DNA of 64,000 bases, taken from assembly GCF_013416325.1 (NCBI RefSeq), contig NZ_JACCGK010000014.1:94058-158057 (forward strand), in the 5' to 3' direction. This document shows positions 40,551 to 50,386 of the stretch, one piece after another. The notes under the pieces are model-generated. The model searched no databases. It worked only from the letters and a program-made list of their open reading frames with translations, and was not told the origin of the DNA. This DNA comes from Vreelandella sedimenti (GTDB lineage Bacteria > Pseudomonadota > Gammaproteobacteria > Pseudomonadales > Halomonadaceae). A program made the translations under genes and the position numbers. Numbering within the stretch: the stretch's first letter is position 1; each line of letters starts with the position of its first letter.

Positions 40551-41596
40551 AGTGATGCCTTATCGCTAACACCGGCATCGGCAAAGGTAGCCATTTCCGC
40601 CACCATCGCTGTCGCCGCTTGCAGCAATGGATACGCCAGCGCAGCACCACTGCCTTCACCTAGCCGCATGCCCATATCGAGCAGTGGATTGGCCTCCAGC
40701 GCTTTTAATGCCACATCATGGCCTGGCTCTTGGGAGCGATGACCAAAAATCAAATAGCCATGCACTGCGGGGCACATTCGGCAGGCGGTTAGCGCTGCGA
40801 CGGTAGCAATAAAGCCATCCACAATAGCGGGCAAGCCCTGGGCCGCTGCTGCCAAATATGCGCCGGCCATAGCAGCTATTTCCAGGCCACCCAACTTAGC
40901 CAGCACCTCTAGAGGAGCTTGAGAGTCAGCATTACGCGCAGCGATAGCGCATTCAATCACCGCCACTTTGTGCGCCTGCTGCTGTGGGTTAATCCCGGTT
41001 CCGGCGCCCACCACGCTTGTCACGGTCTGACCCGTCAGTACCGCCAGCATTGCGCTGCTGGCAGTGGTATTGGCGATGCCCATTTCACCCACCATAATGC
41101 ACTTTGCACCGGCCCTTTTTGCTCGATCAACGGCCACCACACCCACATCAATCGCGGCTATGGCTTGATCAAATTGCATCGCGTCTTCTAACACCATATT
41201 GGCGGTGCCATGGCGCACCTTAGCGGAGGTCACCCCAGGCAGTGTTAAAGGCGAAGCAACGCCCACATCCACAATCTCGACCTGCGCGCCTATCTGACGG
41301 GCGAAGACATTAATCGCCGCCCCACCGTTGGCAAAGTTGGCCACCATCTGAGCGGTCACTGCTTGGGGGAAAGCTGACACCCCCTCAGCAGCAACCCCGT
41401 GATCGGCGGCAAACACAACCACCGCAGGCGGCGTCACGCTGGGCTTGAGTTCACCGGTGATAGCGCTCAGTTGAATAGCCAGTTCTTCCAAGGCACCCAA
41501 ACTACCTGGCGGCTTGGTCAACGTATCCAAGTAACGACGCGTTTCTTCACCGGCCTTGAGATCAACTGACTGAATGTGGTCAACAATGGCGTGCAT
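40547..41596 (-). CDS. cobT: nicotinate-nucleotide--dimethylbenzimidazole phosphoribosyltransferase
   Basis: Makes alpha-ribazole phosphate from 5,6-dimethylbenzimidazole and nicotinate mononucleotide, supplying the lower ligand of B12. The 349-residue protein has the family blocks LTKPPGSLGALEELA, VFAADHGVAAEGVSAFP, FANGGAAINVFA, VGEMGIANTTASSA and, near the end, LDMGMRLGEGSGAALA containing the catalytic Glu. It is the first gene of the nucleotide-loop operon. GGAG precedes the ATG. No riboswitch was seen in the 280 bases upstream. Confidence 0.95.
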   Translation of the reverse strand: MHAIVDHIQSVDLKAGEETRRYLDTLTKPPGSLGALEELAIQLSAITGELKPSVTPPAVVVFAADHGVAAEGVSAFPQAVTAQMVANFANGGAAINVFARQIGAQVEIVDVGVASPLTLPGVTSAKVRHGTANMVLEDAMQFDQAIAAIDVGVVAVDRAKRAGAKCIMVGEMGIANTTASSAMLAVLTGQTVTSVVGAGTGINPQQQAHKVAVIECAIAARNADSQAPLEVLAKLGGLEIAAMAGAYLAAAAQGLPAIVDGFIATVAALTACRMCPAVHGYLIFGHRSQEPGHDVALKALEANPLLDMGMRLGEGSGAALAYPLLQAATAMVAEMATFADAGVSDKASL

Positions 41597-41764
41597 GCAG
41601 GCTCCAGCCCACTAGGGGTCATCAAACATTCAAAGGCAAAACGCAAAATGGTAGCAAAAGCCTGAGTGCTATACTTGCTATTTCATTAGCGGGTCTTCCA
41701 CCCTGTCAGTATGTTAAGGCTTTATTTAGATATTTGGCGTGGCATATTTGCCACCTCACATTCG

Positions 41765-41779
41765 AGTAATAAAACTACA
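41765..41779 (+). promoter_or_regulatory. HexR-like operator upstream of edd, site 1
   Basis: AGTAATAAAACTACA matches the HexR consensus TGTARTWWWAYTACA at 14 of 15 positions. HexR represses Entner-Doudoroff genes and is released by 2-keto-3-deoxy-6-phosphogluconate. No hexR gene is in the window. Confidence 0.6.
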
Positions 41780-41826
41780 AATGTGGTTTTTATTGCCGTA
41801 AAGTCTCTTATTTCGACGCCAAAAAA

Positions 41827-41841
41827 TGTAAAATAACTACA
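41827..41841 (+). promoter_or_regulatory. HexR-like operator upstream of edd, site 2
   Basis: TGTAAAATAACTACA matches the same consensus at 14 of 15 positions and lies 36 bases before the edd ATG, a position suited to blocking transcription. It is about 62 bases from site 1. Confidence 0.65.
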
Positions 41842-41877
41842 AGCTTCACTCACCGTCTCTATCATGCAGAGGTCCCT

Positions 41878-43767
41878 ATGCCGAGCTCAACACCTGCTAC
41901 GTTAAACCCCACCGTTGCTGAGGTTACCCAGCGCATTCGTGAGCGTTCTGCTGAGCGTCGCGCCCTCTACGAGCGGCGCATGGCTGACCAGCACAAACGT
42001 GGCGTGCACCGTGCTGAGCTAAGCTGCGGTAATCTGGCCCACGGTTTCGCCGCCTGCAACCCGCGTGACAAGGGCGAACTGAAACTGATGAACAGCGCCA
42101 ATTTGGGCATTATCTCGTCCTACAACGATATGCTCTCGGCGCACCAACCGCTGGAAACCTTCCCTGAGACCATTAAAGCAGCCGCTCGGGATATGGGCTC
42201 CACCGCCCAGTTTGCCGGTGGCGTTCCGGCCATGTGTGACGGTGTCACCCAAGGCCAGCCGGGCATGGAGCTATCGCTGTTTTCCCGGGATGTGATTGCC
42301 ATGGCCACCGCCGTAGGTCTCTCGCACAATATGTTTGATGCCGCGCTTTATCTGGGCGTGTGCGACAAGATCGTACCGGGCCTGTTTATTGGCGCGGCGC
42401 GCTTTGGTCACCTGCCCGCCATGTTTGTACCCGCGGGCCCCATGCCCAGCGGCTTACCCAATAAAGAGAAGGCGCGCATTCGCCAGCTCTATGCCGAGGG
42501 CAAGGTCGGCCGCGCTGAGCTGCTCGAAGCCGAGTCAGACTCTTACCACAGCCCCGGCACCTGCACCTTCTACGGCACCGCTAACTCCAACCAGCTAATG
42601 ATGGAGATGATGGGCCTACACCTGCCCGGTACTTCTTTTGTGAACCCAGGCACCGAAATGCGCGAAGCATTGACGCGCTATGCCACCGAGCAGGCGATTC
42701 GCAACACCGAACCCGGCGGCGACTACCGCCCGTTTTACAAGCAGATTGATGAGCGTGCGATTGTTAACGCCGTGGTGGGCTTGCTGGCTTCCGGTGGTTC
42801 AACCAACCACACGATGCACCTGATCGCCATGGCCGCCGCTGCGGGCATTACCCTCAACTGGGACGACTTCACCGACCTTTCGGCGGTCACGCCTAGTCTG
42901 ATGCGGGTTTACCCCAACGGCCAGGCAGATATCAACCACTTCCAAGCAGCGGGCGGCATGAGTTACCTGTTCCGCGAACTGCTGGGCGCTGGCTTGATCC
43001 ACGGCGATATCCCTACCGTGTTCGGTACCGACTTAACCGCCTATACCCAAGAGCCATTCCTGGAAGATGGTAAAATCGTTTGGCACGAAGGGCCCGAGAA
43101 AAGCCTTGACGAAACCGTGCTAAGCCCCGTCGCCACGCCCTTCGCACCAACCGGCGGCCTCACGGTAATGAAAGGCAACCTGGGTCGCGGTGTCATCAAA
43201 GTCTCCGCAGTGACAGAAGAACATCGCGTGGTTGAAGCGCCGGTGAAGATCTTCGAAGATCAAAACGAAATGAAAGCCTCCTTCGAATCCGGCGACTTGG
43301 ATCGCGACGTGATTGTGGTGGTTCGTTTCCAAGGCCCTAAAGCCAACGGCATGCCCGAGCTGCACAAATTAACCCCTTACTTGGGCGTACTGCAGGATCG
43401 TGGCTTTAAAGTGGCGCTGGTCACCGATGGTCGTATGTCGGGTGCATCGGGCAAAGTGCCCGCTTCCATTCACATGAGCCCCGAAGCCCTGGACGGCGGC
43501 CCGCTGGCCAAACTGCGCGATGGCGATATTATACGTCTGGATGCCAATGCCGGTACGCTGGAAGCCAAAGTCGACCCCGTCACCTGGGCTAAGCGGGAAC
43601 TGGCCATCGGTAACCTGGATCACTACCACGTGGGCTTGGGTCGCGAACTATTTGGTGGCTTCCGCCATCTGGCCATGCGTGGCGAAGAAGGCGCTGGTGT
43701 GTTTGGCGGGTTTGAAGCCGACGATATCGCCCGTCAACAGGGGCAAATCTCAGAAGAGGACGCCTGA
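41878..43767 (+). CDS. edd: 6-phosphogluconate dehydratase
   Basis: Dehydrates 6-phosphogluconate to 2-keto-3-deoxy-6-phosphogluconate, the first step specific to the Entner-Doudoroff pathway. The 629-residue IlvD/Edd protein has the Fe-S cysteine regions [13 protein letters not shown] and GVCDKIVPG, the [11 protein letters not shown] block, [16 protein letters not shown] and a C-terminal [14 protein letters not shown]. It is somewhat longer than the usual 605 or so because of about 20 extra N-terminal residues. AGAGG precedes the ATG. The glk start overlaps its stop by one base. Two HexR-like sites precede it. Confidence 0.95.
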   Translation: MPSSTPATLNPTVAEVTQRIRERSAERRALYERRMADQHKRGVHRAELSCGNLAHGFAACNPRDKGELKLMNSANLGIISSYNDMLSAHQPLETFPETIKAAARDMGSTAQFAGGVPAMCDGVTQGQPGMELSLFSRDVIAMATAVGLSHNMFDAALYLGVCDKIVPGLFIGAARFGHLPAMFVPAGPMPSGLPNKEKARIRQLYAEGKVGRAELLEAESDSYHSPGTCTFYGTANSNQLMMEMMGLHLPGTSFVNPGTEMREALTRYATEQAIRNTEPGGDYRPFYKQIDERAIVNAVVGLLASGGSTNHTMHLIAMAAAAGITLNWDDFTDLSAVTPSLMRVYPNGQADINHFQAAGGMSYLFRELLGAGLIHGDIPTVFGTDLTAYTQEPFLEDGKIVWHEGPEKSLDETVLSPVATPFAPTGGLTVMKGNLGRGVIKVSAVTEEHRVVEAPVKIFEDQNEMKASFESGDLDRDVIVVVRFQGPKANGMPELHKLTPYLGVLQDRGFKVALVTDGRMSGASGKVPASIHMSPEALDGGPLAKLRDGDIIRLDANAGTLEAKVDPVTWAKRELAIGNLDHYHVGLGRELFGGFRHLAMRGEEGAGVFGGFEADDIARQQGQISEEDA

Positions 43768-44732
43768 TGCGACCGGCACTCATCGGCGATATCGGGGGAA
43801 CCAACGCACGCTTGGCGTTGGTCTCTCCCGGTGAAGTAACCCCGCACGATATCTTGAACCTACCCTGCGCCGACTACCCTGGCGTCGTGGAAGCGGTGCA
43901 GGATTACCTGGGGCGCGTGGGCGCCACCGGTGACAACGCGCCTCAAGAGGCGTGTTTAGCCTTCGCCTGCCCCGTTCACGCTGAACGGGTCAAAATGACC
44001 AATAACCACTGGGATTTTTTGAAAAGTGATGTTCAGCAACAGTTGAATCTATCGCTATTCAAGGTCATCAACGACTTTACCGCCCAGGCGCTGGGCGTCC
44101 CCCATGTGGCATCCAGTGATTTGGTCGAAGTTCAGCCGGGGCAAACCCAGGCGCACTCCACACGCTTAATCATCGGCCCAGGCACCGGACTGGGCGTTGC
44201 CGGGGTCTTTCCTGGGCAACACGCCTGGATTCCACTGCCCACCGAAGGCGGTCACGTCACCTTTGCCCCCACGGACAGTACCGAGCGGGCACTGCTTGAT
44301 GCATTTCTGCAGCGCCACAAACGGGTGAGCGTAGAACGCATCTTATGCGGTCAGGGTTTATTGGAGCTTTACCAAGCCTACTGCACCCTTGAAGGAATTG
44401 AGCCGCACTTAACTAGCCCAGCCGAGGTGACCACAGCGGCCAATGAAGGCGATAGCCTCGCCACTACTGCCCTGCTGCGCTTTCTAAAAATTCTTGGCGA
44501 TGTGTGCGGCGACGCCACCTTAACCATGGGCGCAAGGGGCGGGGTTTATCTATGCGGCGGTATTCTCCCGCGCTTGCTTGAGTGGCTGCCAAAAAGCGAG
44601 CTTCGCGCCGCCTTTGTCAATAAAGGCCGTATGGGCGCCTATAACGCTGACATCCCCGTGTGGGTAGTGACTGCGCCCTGGACCGGCCTGTTAGGTGCCG
44701 CTGAAGCACTGCATAACGAAGAGGTTTTCTGA
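43767..44732 (+). CDS. glk: glucokinase
   Basis: Phosphorylates glucose with ATP to feed Zwf and the Entner-Doudoroff route. The 321-residue bacterial-type Glk has GDIGGTNARLALV (phosphate-binding, residues 6-18), INDFTAQALGVP, IGPGTGLGVAGVF and the PTEGGHVTFAP loop, all as in E. coli Glk (321 residues). It overlaps edd by one base, so the two are one transcript. A pair of 11-base direct repeats follows before the next gene. Confidence 0.94.
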   Translation: MRPALIGDIGGTNARLALVSPGEVTPHDILNLPCADYPGVVEAVQDYLGRVGATGDNAPQEACLAFACPVHAERVKMTNNHWDFLKSDVQQQLNLSLFKVINDFTAQALGVPHVASSDLVEVQPGQTQAHSTRLIIGPGTGLGVAGVFPGQHAWIPLPTEGGHVTFAPTDSTERALLDAFLQRHKRVSVERILCGQGLLELYQAYCTLEGIEPHLTSPAEVTTAANEGDSLATTALLRFLKILGDVCGDATLTMGARGGVYLCGGILPRLLEWLPKSELRAAFVNKGRMGAYNADIPVWVVTAPWTGLLGAAEALHNEEVF

Positions 44733-44791
44733 AAAAATTTCTAACAACATTTATTAAACACATCTCTAACAACATCAATATGGAACCTGCT

Positions 44792-45661
44792 ATGCCCGCC
44801 GCAACCTTTGATGTGCCATTTTTACTCGGCATGATGCGTCTGCACGAAACACCCGCCATGCACGAACCCGAGCGATTAGCAGAATGGATCGAAGCGCGCC
44901 TGGAACAGGGCCTTAACTGGTTTGACCATGCGGACATTTATGGCAGCGGCCAAGGGGAGACGCTTTTTGGCGCCGCGCTACGGGCGCGCCCCGCCCTGGC
45001 TCAGCGGGTCAATGTCGTCACCAAAGCGAGCATCGCGAACGATAACCCCGCACCCGGTTCGGGTAAGGTAAAGCACTACAACGCTAGCCCTGCTTATCTT
45101 AATAGCGCCATTGATGCCTCACTTGTGCGTTTGAATGTCGAATGCCTCGATCATTTCCTGATTCATCGCCCCGATCTACTGATGAACGCAGAAGCGACCG
45201 GCCGCGCGCTGGACGATGCCATTGAAGCAGGCAAAATTGGCGCGGCGGGGGTATCCAACCATCTGCCCAGCCAGTGGCGGCGCTTGCAGGGCGCCATGCA
45301 TCACCGATTATCCGCCAACCAGGTCGAGCTCTCGATTGCCCACACAACGCCGCTGTTTGACGGCAGCTTTGATGAACTATGTGCCGATGACCACGCACCC
45401 ATGGCTTGGTCGCCTCTGGCAGGCGGGCAGCTGATGCAAGGCGCCATTGGTGAGTGTTTGGCTAAGTGGGCGACAGGGCTTGATAGCTCCCCCAGCGCTT
45501 TGGCGCTGGCATGGCTGCGCAGTCTTCCTAACTCGCCAGTACCGTTGATTGGCAGCGTTAAACCTGACCGAATTAGCGACATGCTCAAAGGCCCTGCCAC
45601 GCTACCCCGGGAAGCGTGGTATGAATTGCTGGAAGCCGCCCGCGGCCACTGCGTGGCATAA
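44792..45661 (+). CDS. aldo/keto reductase (YdhF-like)
   Basis: A 289-residue NADPH-dependent oxidoreductase of the aldo/keto reductase superfamily. The TIM-barrel motifs are visible: NWFDHADIYGSGQGE with the catalytic Asp and Tyr, VTKASI with the catalytic Lys, HFLIHRPD with the catalytic His, and the late IGSVKPDRI cofactor loop. Resemblance is closest to E. coli YdhF. The substrate is unknown; being downstream of glk it may act on a sugar aldehyde. I favour the ATG at 44792 (MPAATFDVPFLLGMMR) over the one at 44780, which has no ribosome-binding sequence. Confidence 0.83.
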   Translation: MPAATFDVPFLLGMMRLHETPAMHEPERLAEWIEARLEQGLNWFDHADIYGSGQGETLFGAALRARPALAQRVNVVTKASIANDNPAPGSGKVKHYNASPAYLNSAIDASLVRLNVECLDHFLIHRPDLLMNAEATGRALDDAIEAGKIGAAGVSNHLPSQWRRLQGAMHHRLSANQVELSIAHTTPLFDGSFDELCADDHAPMAWSPLAGGQLMQGAIGECLAKWATGLDSSPSALALAWLRSLPNSPVPLIGSVKPDRISDMLKGPATLPREAWYELLEAARGHCVA

Positions 45662-45698
45662 ACCTGTCTTTGCAAACAATGACACTAAGGAGCCAATA

Positions 45699-46646
45699 AT
45701 GACGCCAGTTATCGCGTTTGGGGAAGCGCTGGTTGATATGCTCTCCAGCCGTTTAGGGGCGGCTACAGATGCCCAAGAGACTTTTACACCCTACGCCGGT
45801 GGTGCTCCCGCTAACGTGGCGGTCGCCTGCGCCCGCTTGGGCGTTCCTAGCCAATTTTTAGGCATGGTGGGCGACGATACGTTCGGGCATTTTTTGGTGC
45901 GTGAACTCAAAAGCCACGGTGTAGATACCAGCGGCGTGGTATTTACCCAAGAAGCTCGCACGGCGCTGGCGTTCGTTTCCCGGGATGACGTGGGCGAACG
46001 CACTTTTGATTTCTATCGCCCGCCCGCTGCTGACCTGCTTTATCGCCTTGAGCATTTACCCCATGGCGTCTTCGAGAACCCTGCCATTCTGCACTTGTGC
46101 AGTAACAGCCTAACCGACCCAGAGATCGCCGACGTTACCCTGGCGATGGCCACCATGGCCAAGCGAGCAGGCTGCCTGGTCAGTGTAGATGCCAACCTAC
46201 GCCACAACCTGTGGCCCGGCGGCGAAGCAGATGCCAGCTTAGTCACGCAACTGCTAGACGGTGCTGAGCTGCTCAAGCTCTCCCAGGAAGAGCTCGACTA
46301 CTTGCGTGCCGATCATCCTGCAGAATCGTGGCTTTCAGAACGGCTTGCGGCAGGTGTAAAAGTTATTTTGATTACCGACGGCCCCAATGATGTCGTACTT
46401 AAAGGCGTCGGCATCGACCATCGCATTGCGCCACCCAAAGTGGAAGCGGTCGATACCACCGCTGGGGGTGACGCCTTTATTGGCGGGCTGTTGGCGGAGC
46501 TCTCGGCCCATGGCATCAATGAACACTGGCAGAGCGATACGGATTTTCTACTCAACGCAGTGAATACTGCCTGCCGCTGTGGCGCCCATGCCGTTACTCG
46601 GCCAGGCGCTTATGCAGCGCTGCCAACGCGAGCGGATATTGACTAA
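45699..46646 (+). CDS. PfkB-family sugar kinase, fructokinase-like
   Basis: A 315-residue ribokinase-fold kinase. The N-terminal GEALVDMLS, the two-glycine signature GGAPANVAVACARLG and the C-terminal ATP/anion-hole motif DTTAGGDAFIGGLLAEL are clear. The style is that of bacterial fructokinases; 2-keto-3-deoxygluconate kinase is the other candidate given the neighbours. AAGGAG lies seven bases before the ATG at 45699; the frame continues upstream to 45549 but that part is in the aldo/keto reductase gene. A strong terminator follows. Confidence 0.85.
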   Translation: MTPVIAFGEALVDMLSSRLGAATDAQETFTPYAGGAPANVAVACARLGVPSQFLGMVGDDTFGHFLVRELKSHGVDTSGVVFTQEARTALAFVSRDDVGERTFDFYRPPAADLLYRLEHLPHGVFENPAILHLCSNSLTDPEIADVTLAMATMAKRAGCLVSVDANLRHNLWPGGEADASLVTQLLDGAELLKLSQEELDYLRADHPAESWLSERLAAGVKVILITDGPNDVVLKGVGIDHRIAPPKVEAVDTTAGGDAFIGGLLAELSAHGINEHWQSDTDFLLNAVNTACRCGAHAVTRPGAYAALPTRADID

Positions 46647-46678
46647 CTAAGTAGAGCTATATAACTCATTAACAAATG

Positions 46679-46706
46679 GCGCGCCCGACACAGGCGCGCT
46701 TTTTTA
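46679..46706 (+). terminator. intrinsic terminator after the edd-glk operon
   Basis: GCGCGCC (46679-46685) pairs with GGCGCGC (46693-46699) around a seven-base loop, followed directly by six T residues. It ends the edd-glk-reductase-kinase transcript. Confidence 0.85.
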
Positions 46707-46773
46707 TGCCTGTTTTATGGTCGACTAAGCGTCCAGCTAAACCGAACTTATGTCTAAAGCGGCCTGCTTGTGG

Positions 46774-46788
46774 AAATGTCAGACATTT
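46774..46788. promoter_or_regulatory. FadR-type GntR operator upstream of the dgo regulator
   Basis: AAATGTCAGACATTT is a perfect palindrome with one central base, and its TGTCAGACA core fits the T-GT-N-AC-A pattern of FadR-subfamily GntR operators. It lies 42 bases before the regulator ATG, fitting autoregulation. The core recurs before the symporter gene. Confidence 0.65.
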
Positions 46789-46829
46789 ACTAGACTAGGG
46801 TCCATCCAATAAAGAACAAGAGATGACCG

Positions 46830-47549
46830 ATGACGCTGGACGCTCTACCGCCCCACCAGGGTGGCGCTGAACAGTTAGCGCGTTTACTCGCCCAGGCCCT
46901 GCTGGCAGGCCATTGGCAGCCAGGCGATGTTTTCCCCCGGGAGCTGGATATCGGCAAACACTTTGCCGTTAGCCGTAACCAAGTGCGTAACGCACTCACC
47001 AGCCTCACCGCTGCGGGTTTATTAGAGCGCACCGCGGGCCGTGGCACTCTGGTTCGCGAGGTGGGCGACTGGCATCTACTCGACCCGCTGATGAGCGAAT
47101 GGATGACCGGGCTGGTCAACCTTGACCCTCAGTTGGTAAGGGCCATTTACGCCTTTCGTTTTTCTGCTGAACCGGTGGTCGCAGGACTCGCTGCCCAGGC
47201 AGCTCAGACTGAAGACATAGAACGTCTGGAGAGCGCCTATGCAGGCATGAAGAGCAGCGCAGGCAGTGTTGAAGCTCGTGCTGAGCATGCCGAGTACGAT
47301 GTCGCCTTTCACGATGCCACCTACCGGGCAAGCCACAATTTAGTCTGGCGGCAAATGGGCTATTTATTGCGCCCTTCGATCATGGCGCTGATACATCGCT
47401 CGCAACACCGCACGGACACCCTGGACGACAGTCTCGCGCGCCACCGCCAGGTACTTGACGCTATCCGCAGCCACGATGCCAGCGCCGCAGAAACCGCCGC
47501 AAGAGAAGTGCTGCGCCGCACGGCCATCGACCTTGGCATCGTCAGCTGA
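46830..47549 (+). CDS. GntR-family regulator, FadR subfamily (DgoR-like)
   Basis: A 239-residue repressor. The N-terminal winged helix has LARLLAQALLAGHWQPGDVFP, then RELDIGKHFAVSRNQVRNAL and LLERTAGRGTLV. The C-terminal FCD domain has metal-binding His and Asp residues in EYDVAFHDATYRASHN and in ARHRQVLDAI. It is the first gene of a galactonate (dgo) cluster and probably responds to galactonate or a derived sugar acid. A matching palindrome lies in its promoter and in front of the Na+ symporter gene. Confidence 0.87.
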   Translation: MTLDALPPHQGGAEQLARLLAQALLAGHWQPGDVFPRELDIGKHFAVSRNQVRNALTSLTAAGLLERTAGRGTLVREVGDWHLLDPLMSEWMTGLVNLDPQLVRAIYAFRFSAEPVVAGLAAQAAQTEDIERLESAYAGMKSSAGSVEARAEHAEYDVAFHDATYRASHNLVWRQMGYLLRPSIMALIHRSQHRTDTLDDSLARHRQVLDAIRSHDASAAETAAREVLRRTAIDLGIVS

Positions 47550-47592
47550 CAATTACTCAATGAATACTTTCTATTCAGAAGGATGACCAAAC

Positions 47593-48741
47593 ATGAAAAT
47601 TACCAAACTCAAGACCTGGCAAGTCCCCCCGCGCTGGCTGTTTCTCAAGATCGAAACCGACGAAGGCTGCTACGGCTGGGGTGAACCGGTGGTTGAAGGC
47701 CGCGCCGCTACCGTTGAAGCCGCCGTACACGAGCTTTCCGACTACTTGATTGGCCAGGATCCACACCGCATCGAGCATCTCTGGAACATGATGTACCGCG
47801 CTGGATTTTATCGCGGCGGGCCGATTCTGATGAGTGCGATTGCCGGTATTGACCAGGCGCTGTGGGACCTTAAAGGCCGCGACCTGGGTGTGCCCGTTCA
47901 CCAGCTGTTAGGTGGGGCCGTGCGCGACAAAATGCGCATGTATGCCTGGACCGGTGGCGACCGCCCAAGCGACGTGGGCGCGGGTGCCAAAGCGCTGGTC
48001 GAAAAAGGCTTCACGGCTTTTAAAATGAACGGCACCCCCGAAATGCAAATCGTCGACTCACACCGCAAGGTCGATGAAGCCGTCGCCCGGGTAGCAGAAG
48101 CCCGCAACGCCGTTGGGCCAGATGTAGGCATCGGCATCGACTTCCATGGCCGCGTGCACCGCCCTATGGCCAAAGCACTGCTGCGTGAGCTAGAACCCTT
48201 TCACCCCATGTTTGTGGAAGAGCCGGTCGCCCCCGAACATCTGCCCTGCTTGAAAGATATCGCCGGTGGTTTGGGCTACCCATTGGCAACTGGCGAGCGG
48301 CTGCATACCCGCTTCCAGTTCCGCGATTTGCTGGCCGACGGCATGATCGACATTATTCAACCGGATATATCCCACTGCGGTGGCATCAGCGAAGGCCTCA
48401 AAATCGCCGCCCTGGCATCTGCCTACGATGTCGCCCTGGCGCCCCACTGTCCGCTCGGCCCATTAACCCTGGCCGCGTCTTTACAGCTGGATGCGGTCAG
48501 CCACAACGCCTTTATCCAAGAACAGAGCATGGGCATTCACTACAACCAGGGCAACGACGTCCTCGATTACCTGATCGATAAATCCGCCCTCGCCATTGAA
48601 GATGGATTCTGCGCCATTCCCCAAGGCCCAGGCCTTGGTGTCGAGATCAACGAGGAGTTCGTTGAGGAGCGCGCGAAAGTGGGCCACCGCTGGCGCAACC
48701 CGGTCTGGACTCACGAAGATGGCTCTATTGCGGAGTGGTAA
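47593..48741 (+). CDS. dgoD: D-galactonate dehydratase
   Basis: An enolase-superfamily enzyme that turns D-galactonate into 2-keto-3-deoxy-D-galactonate. The 382-residue protein has the metal-ligand blocks [25 protein letters not shown] and [11 protein letters not shown], the [16 protein letters not shown] catalytic region with His, and the N-terminal capping segment [18 protein letters not shown]. These match DgoD closely; other mandelate-racemase family members would differ in the catalytic loop. AAGGA precedes the ATG. Confidence 0.93.
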   Translation: MKITKLKTWQVPPRWLFLKIETDEGCYGWGEPVVEGRAATVEAAVHELSDYLIGQDPHRIEHLWNMMYRAGFYRGGPILMSAIAGIDQALWDLKGRDLGVPVHQLLGGAVRDKMRMYAWTGGDRPSDVGAGAKALVEKGFTAFKMNGTPEMQIVDSHRKVDEAVARVAEARNAVGPDVGIGIDFHGRVHRPMAKALLRELEPFHPMFVEEPVAPEHLPCLKDIAGGLGYPLATGERLHTRFQFRDLLADGMIDIIQPDISHCGGISEGLKIAALASAYDVALAPHCPLGPLTLAASLQLDAVSHNAFIQEQSMGIHYNQGNDVLDYLIDKSALAIEDGFCAIPQGPGLGVEINEEFVEERAKVGHRWRNPVWTHEDGSIAEW

Positions 48742-48744
48742 GCC

Positions 48745-49743
48745 ATGGGATTAACCGAGATGAGTGAAACCACTGACATTGCAGATCAATTAACCTGGAT
48801 TGCCGTTGACTGGGGCTCCAGCAATCTGCGGGCCTGGGGGCTCGATCAACACGATCAAGTGATTGCCCAAGCCAGTAGTGACAAGGGCATGCTGTCGCTA
48901 AAGGCCGACGAGTACGAAGCCGAGCTGTTGCGACTGGTGGGCGATTGGCTACCCACCACCGATACGACGAAGGTGATGGTGTGCGGTATGGCAGGCGCTC
49001 GCCAGGGCTGGTTGGAAGCCGCCTATTTACCGGTACCCACGCGGCTTGACCAGCTTAGCCAAGGCGCAGTGACGCCAACGCTTACGGGTGACCAGCTAGG
49101 TGTGTACCTGCTGCCTGGTTTAAGCCAAACGCGCGGTACCGCAACTCACTTTGATGTGATGCGCGGTGAAGAGACTCAGTTGGCAGGGCTCGTCGCTGAT
49201 TCGCCAGATTTTACTGGCCTCGCCTGCCTGCCTGGCACTCACGCCAAATGGGCAACCCTGGAAGCGGGCGCGGTGAGCGGGTTTTCGACCTACCTGACCG
49301 GCGAGCTTTACCAACTGTTAGCCAACCAGTCGGTGCTGAAGCATTCCGTTTTATCACCTTCAGCGGCAAGGGATGACCTTAACGATGCAGCTTGCCGTGA
49401 GGCTTTTATTTCGGCCGTCAGCGAGATTAATCAAGCCCCCGAAACCTTTAGTAGCCGCCTGTTCGGGCTGCGCGCGCAAGATTTACTCGATGGCCGGCTA
49501 CCTGCTGGCGACACGCGTGGGGCCGTTCTTGCGGCCAGGCTCTCTGGACTCGCCATTGGCCTTGAGCTTTCCGGCGCCTGCCGTGAGTGCCCCAGCGATA
49601 AGCCCATCATGCTGATTGGCAACCAAGCGCTTAGTCAGCGCTATACGTTGGCACTCAATACGATCGGCTATCAAACACAACATGTGGATGGCGACACCGC
49701 CGTCTTAGCGGGCCTGCGCCTCGCCCATCGCGCGTTAAAATAA
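48745..49743 (+). CDS. dgoK: 2-dehydro-3-deoxygalactonokinase
   Basis: Phosphorylates 2-keto-3-deoxygalactonate with ATP, the second step of the De Ley-Doudoroff-like galactonate route. The 332-residue protein has VDWGSSNLRAWGL (phosphate loop, near 22-34), VCGMAGARQGW, LPGTHAKWA and the C-terminal DGDTAVLAGL motif of DgoK. It starts three bases after the dgoD stop. In-frame Met codons at 1 and 6 (MGLTEMSETTD) leave the precise start open. Confidence 0.92.
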   Translation: MGLTEMSETTDIADQLTWIAVDWGSSNLRAWGLDQHDQVIAQASSDKGMLSLKADEYEAELLRLVGDWLPTTDTTKVMVCGMAGARQGWLEAAYLPVPTRLDQLSQGAVTPTLTGDQLGVYLLPGLSQTRGTATHFDVMRGEETQLAGLVADSPDFTGLACLPGTHAKWATLEAGAVSGFSTYLTGELYQLLANQSVLKHSVLSPSAARDDLNDAACREAFISAVSEINQAPETFSSRLFGLRAQDLLDGRLPAGDTRGAVLAARLSGLAIGLELSGACRECPSDKPIMLIGNQALSQRYTLALNTIGYQTQHVDGDTAVLAGLRLAHRALK

Positions 49744-49765
49744 ATTAAGCTTGGAGAAATTGGCT

Positions 49766-50371
49766 ATGTCGCTGCCACTGATTGGAATTTTACGCGGTAT
49801 AACGCCTGATGAGGCCGTGGATATCGCGGAAGCGGTGCTGGCCGCGGGTATCACCCAGATTGAGGTGCCGCTTAACTCACCCAACCCGCTGGAGAGCATT
49901 CGCCGCTTGGTCGACGCATTTGGCGAGCGCGCGGTCATTGGTGCAGGTACGGTGCTCACTCCGGCTCAGGTGCGTGAAGTTCACGCTGCTGGTGGGCGCT
50001 TAATCGTTTCTCCCAACTGTCGGCCAGCGGTGATTGAAGAAACCCATAAGCTCGGCATGGCCAGCTGGCCGGGTATTGTGACGCCTTCTGAGGCCTTTGA
50101 TGCGCTGGATGCAGGCGCCACCGGGCTTAAACTCTTCCCCGCAGTGCAGGTAGGCTTAGAAGGAATGAAAGCAGTACGCGCCGTGCTGCCGGCAGGCACG
50201 CTTTTGTATGCCGTCGGCGGCGCTGGAGTCGATAACTTCGCCGAATGGCGCGCAGCGGGTGTCGATGGTGCAGGTCTGGGCAGCGCATTATACAAACCTG
50301 GCCAAAGCGCTTCTCAGGTGAGGAAACAGGCTCAAGCCCTTGTCGATGCCTGGTTAGCAGGAGAACAATAA
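49766..50371 (+). CDS. dgoA: 2-dehydro-3-deoxy-6-phosphogalactonate aldolase
   Basis: Splits 2-keto-3-deoxy-6-phosphogalactonate into pyruvate and glyceraldehyde 3-phosphate. The 201-residue KDPG/KDPGal aldolase has GILRGITPDEAVDIAEA, the catalytic Glu region ITQIEVPLNSP, GAGTVLTPAQV, and the Schiff-base lysine in ATGLKLFPAVQVG. The start is ATG 49766 (MSLPLIGILRG) with GGAGA upstream; an in-frame TTG at 49751 lies on that ribosome site. It is distinct from the Eda protein encoded near 53.5 kb. Confidence 0.93.
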   Translation: MSLPLIGILRGITPDEAVDIAEAVLAAGITQIEVPLNSPNPLESIRRLVDAFGERAVIGAGTVLTPAQVREVHAAGGRLIVSPNCRPAVIEETHKLGMASWPGIVTPSEAFDALDAGATGLKLFPAVQVGLEGMKAVRAVLPAGTLLYAVGGAGVDNFAEWRAAGVDGAGLGSALYKPGQSASQVRKQAQALVDAWLAGEQ

Positions 50372-50386
50372 GGAGAACCAATAATA

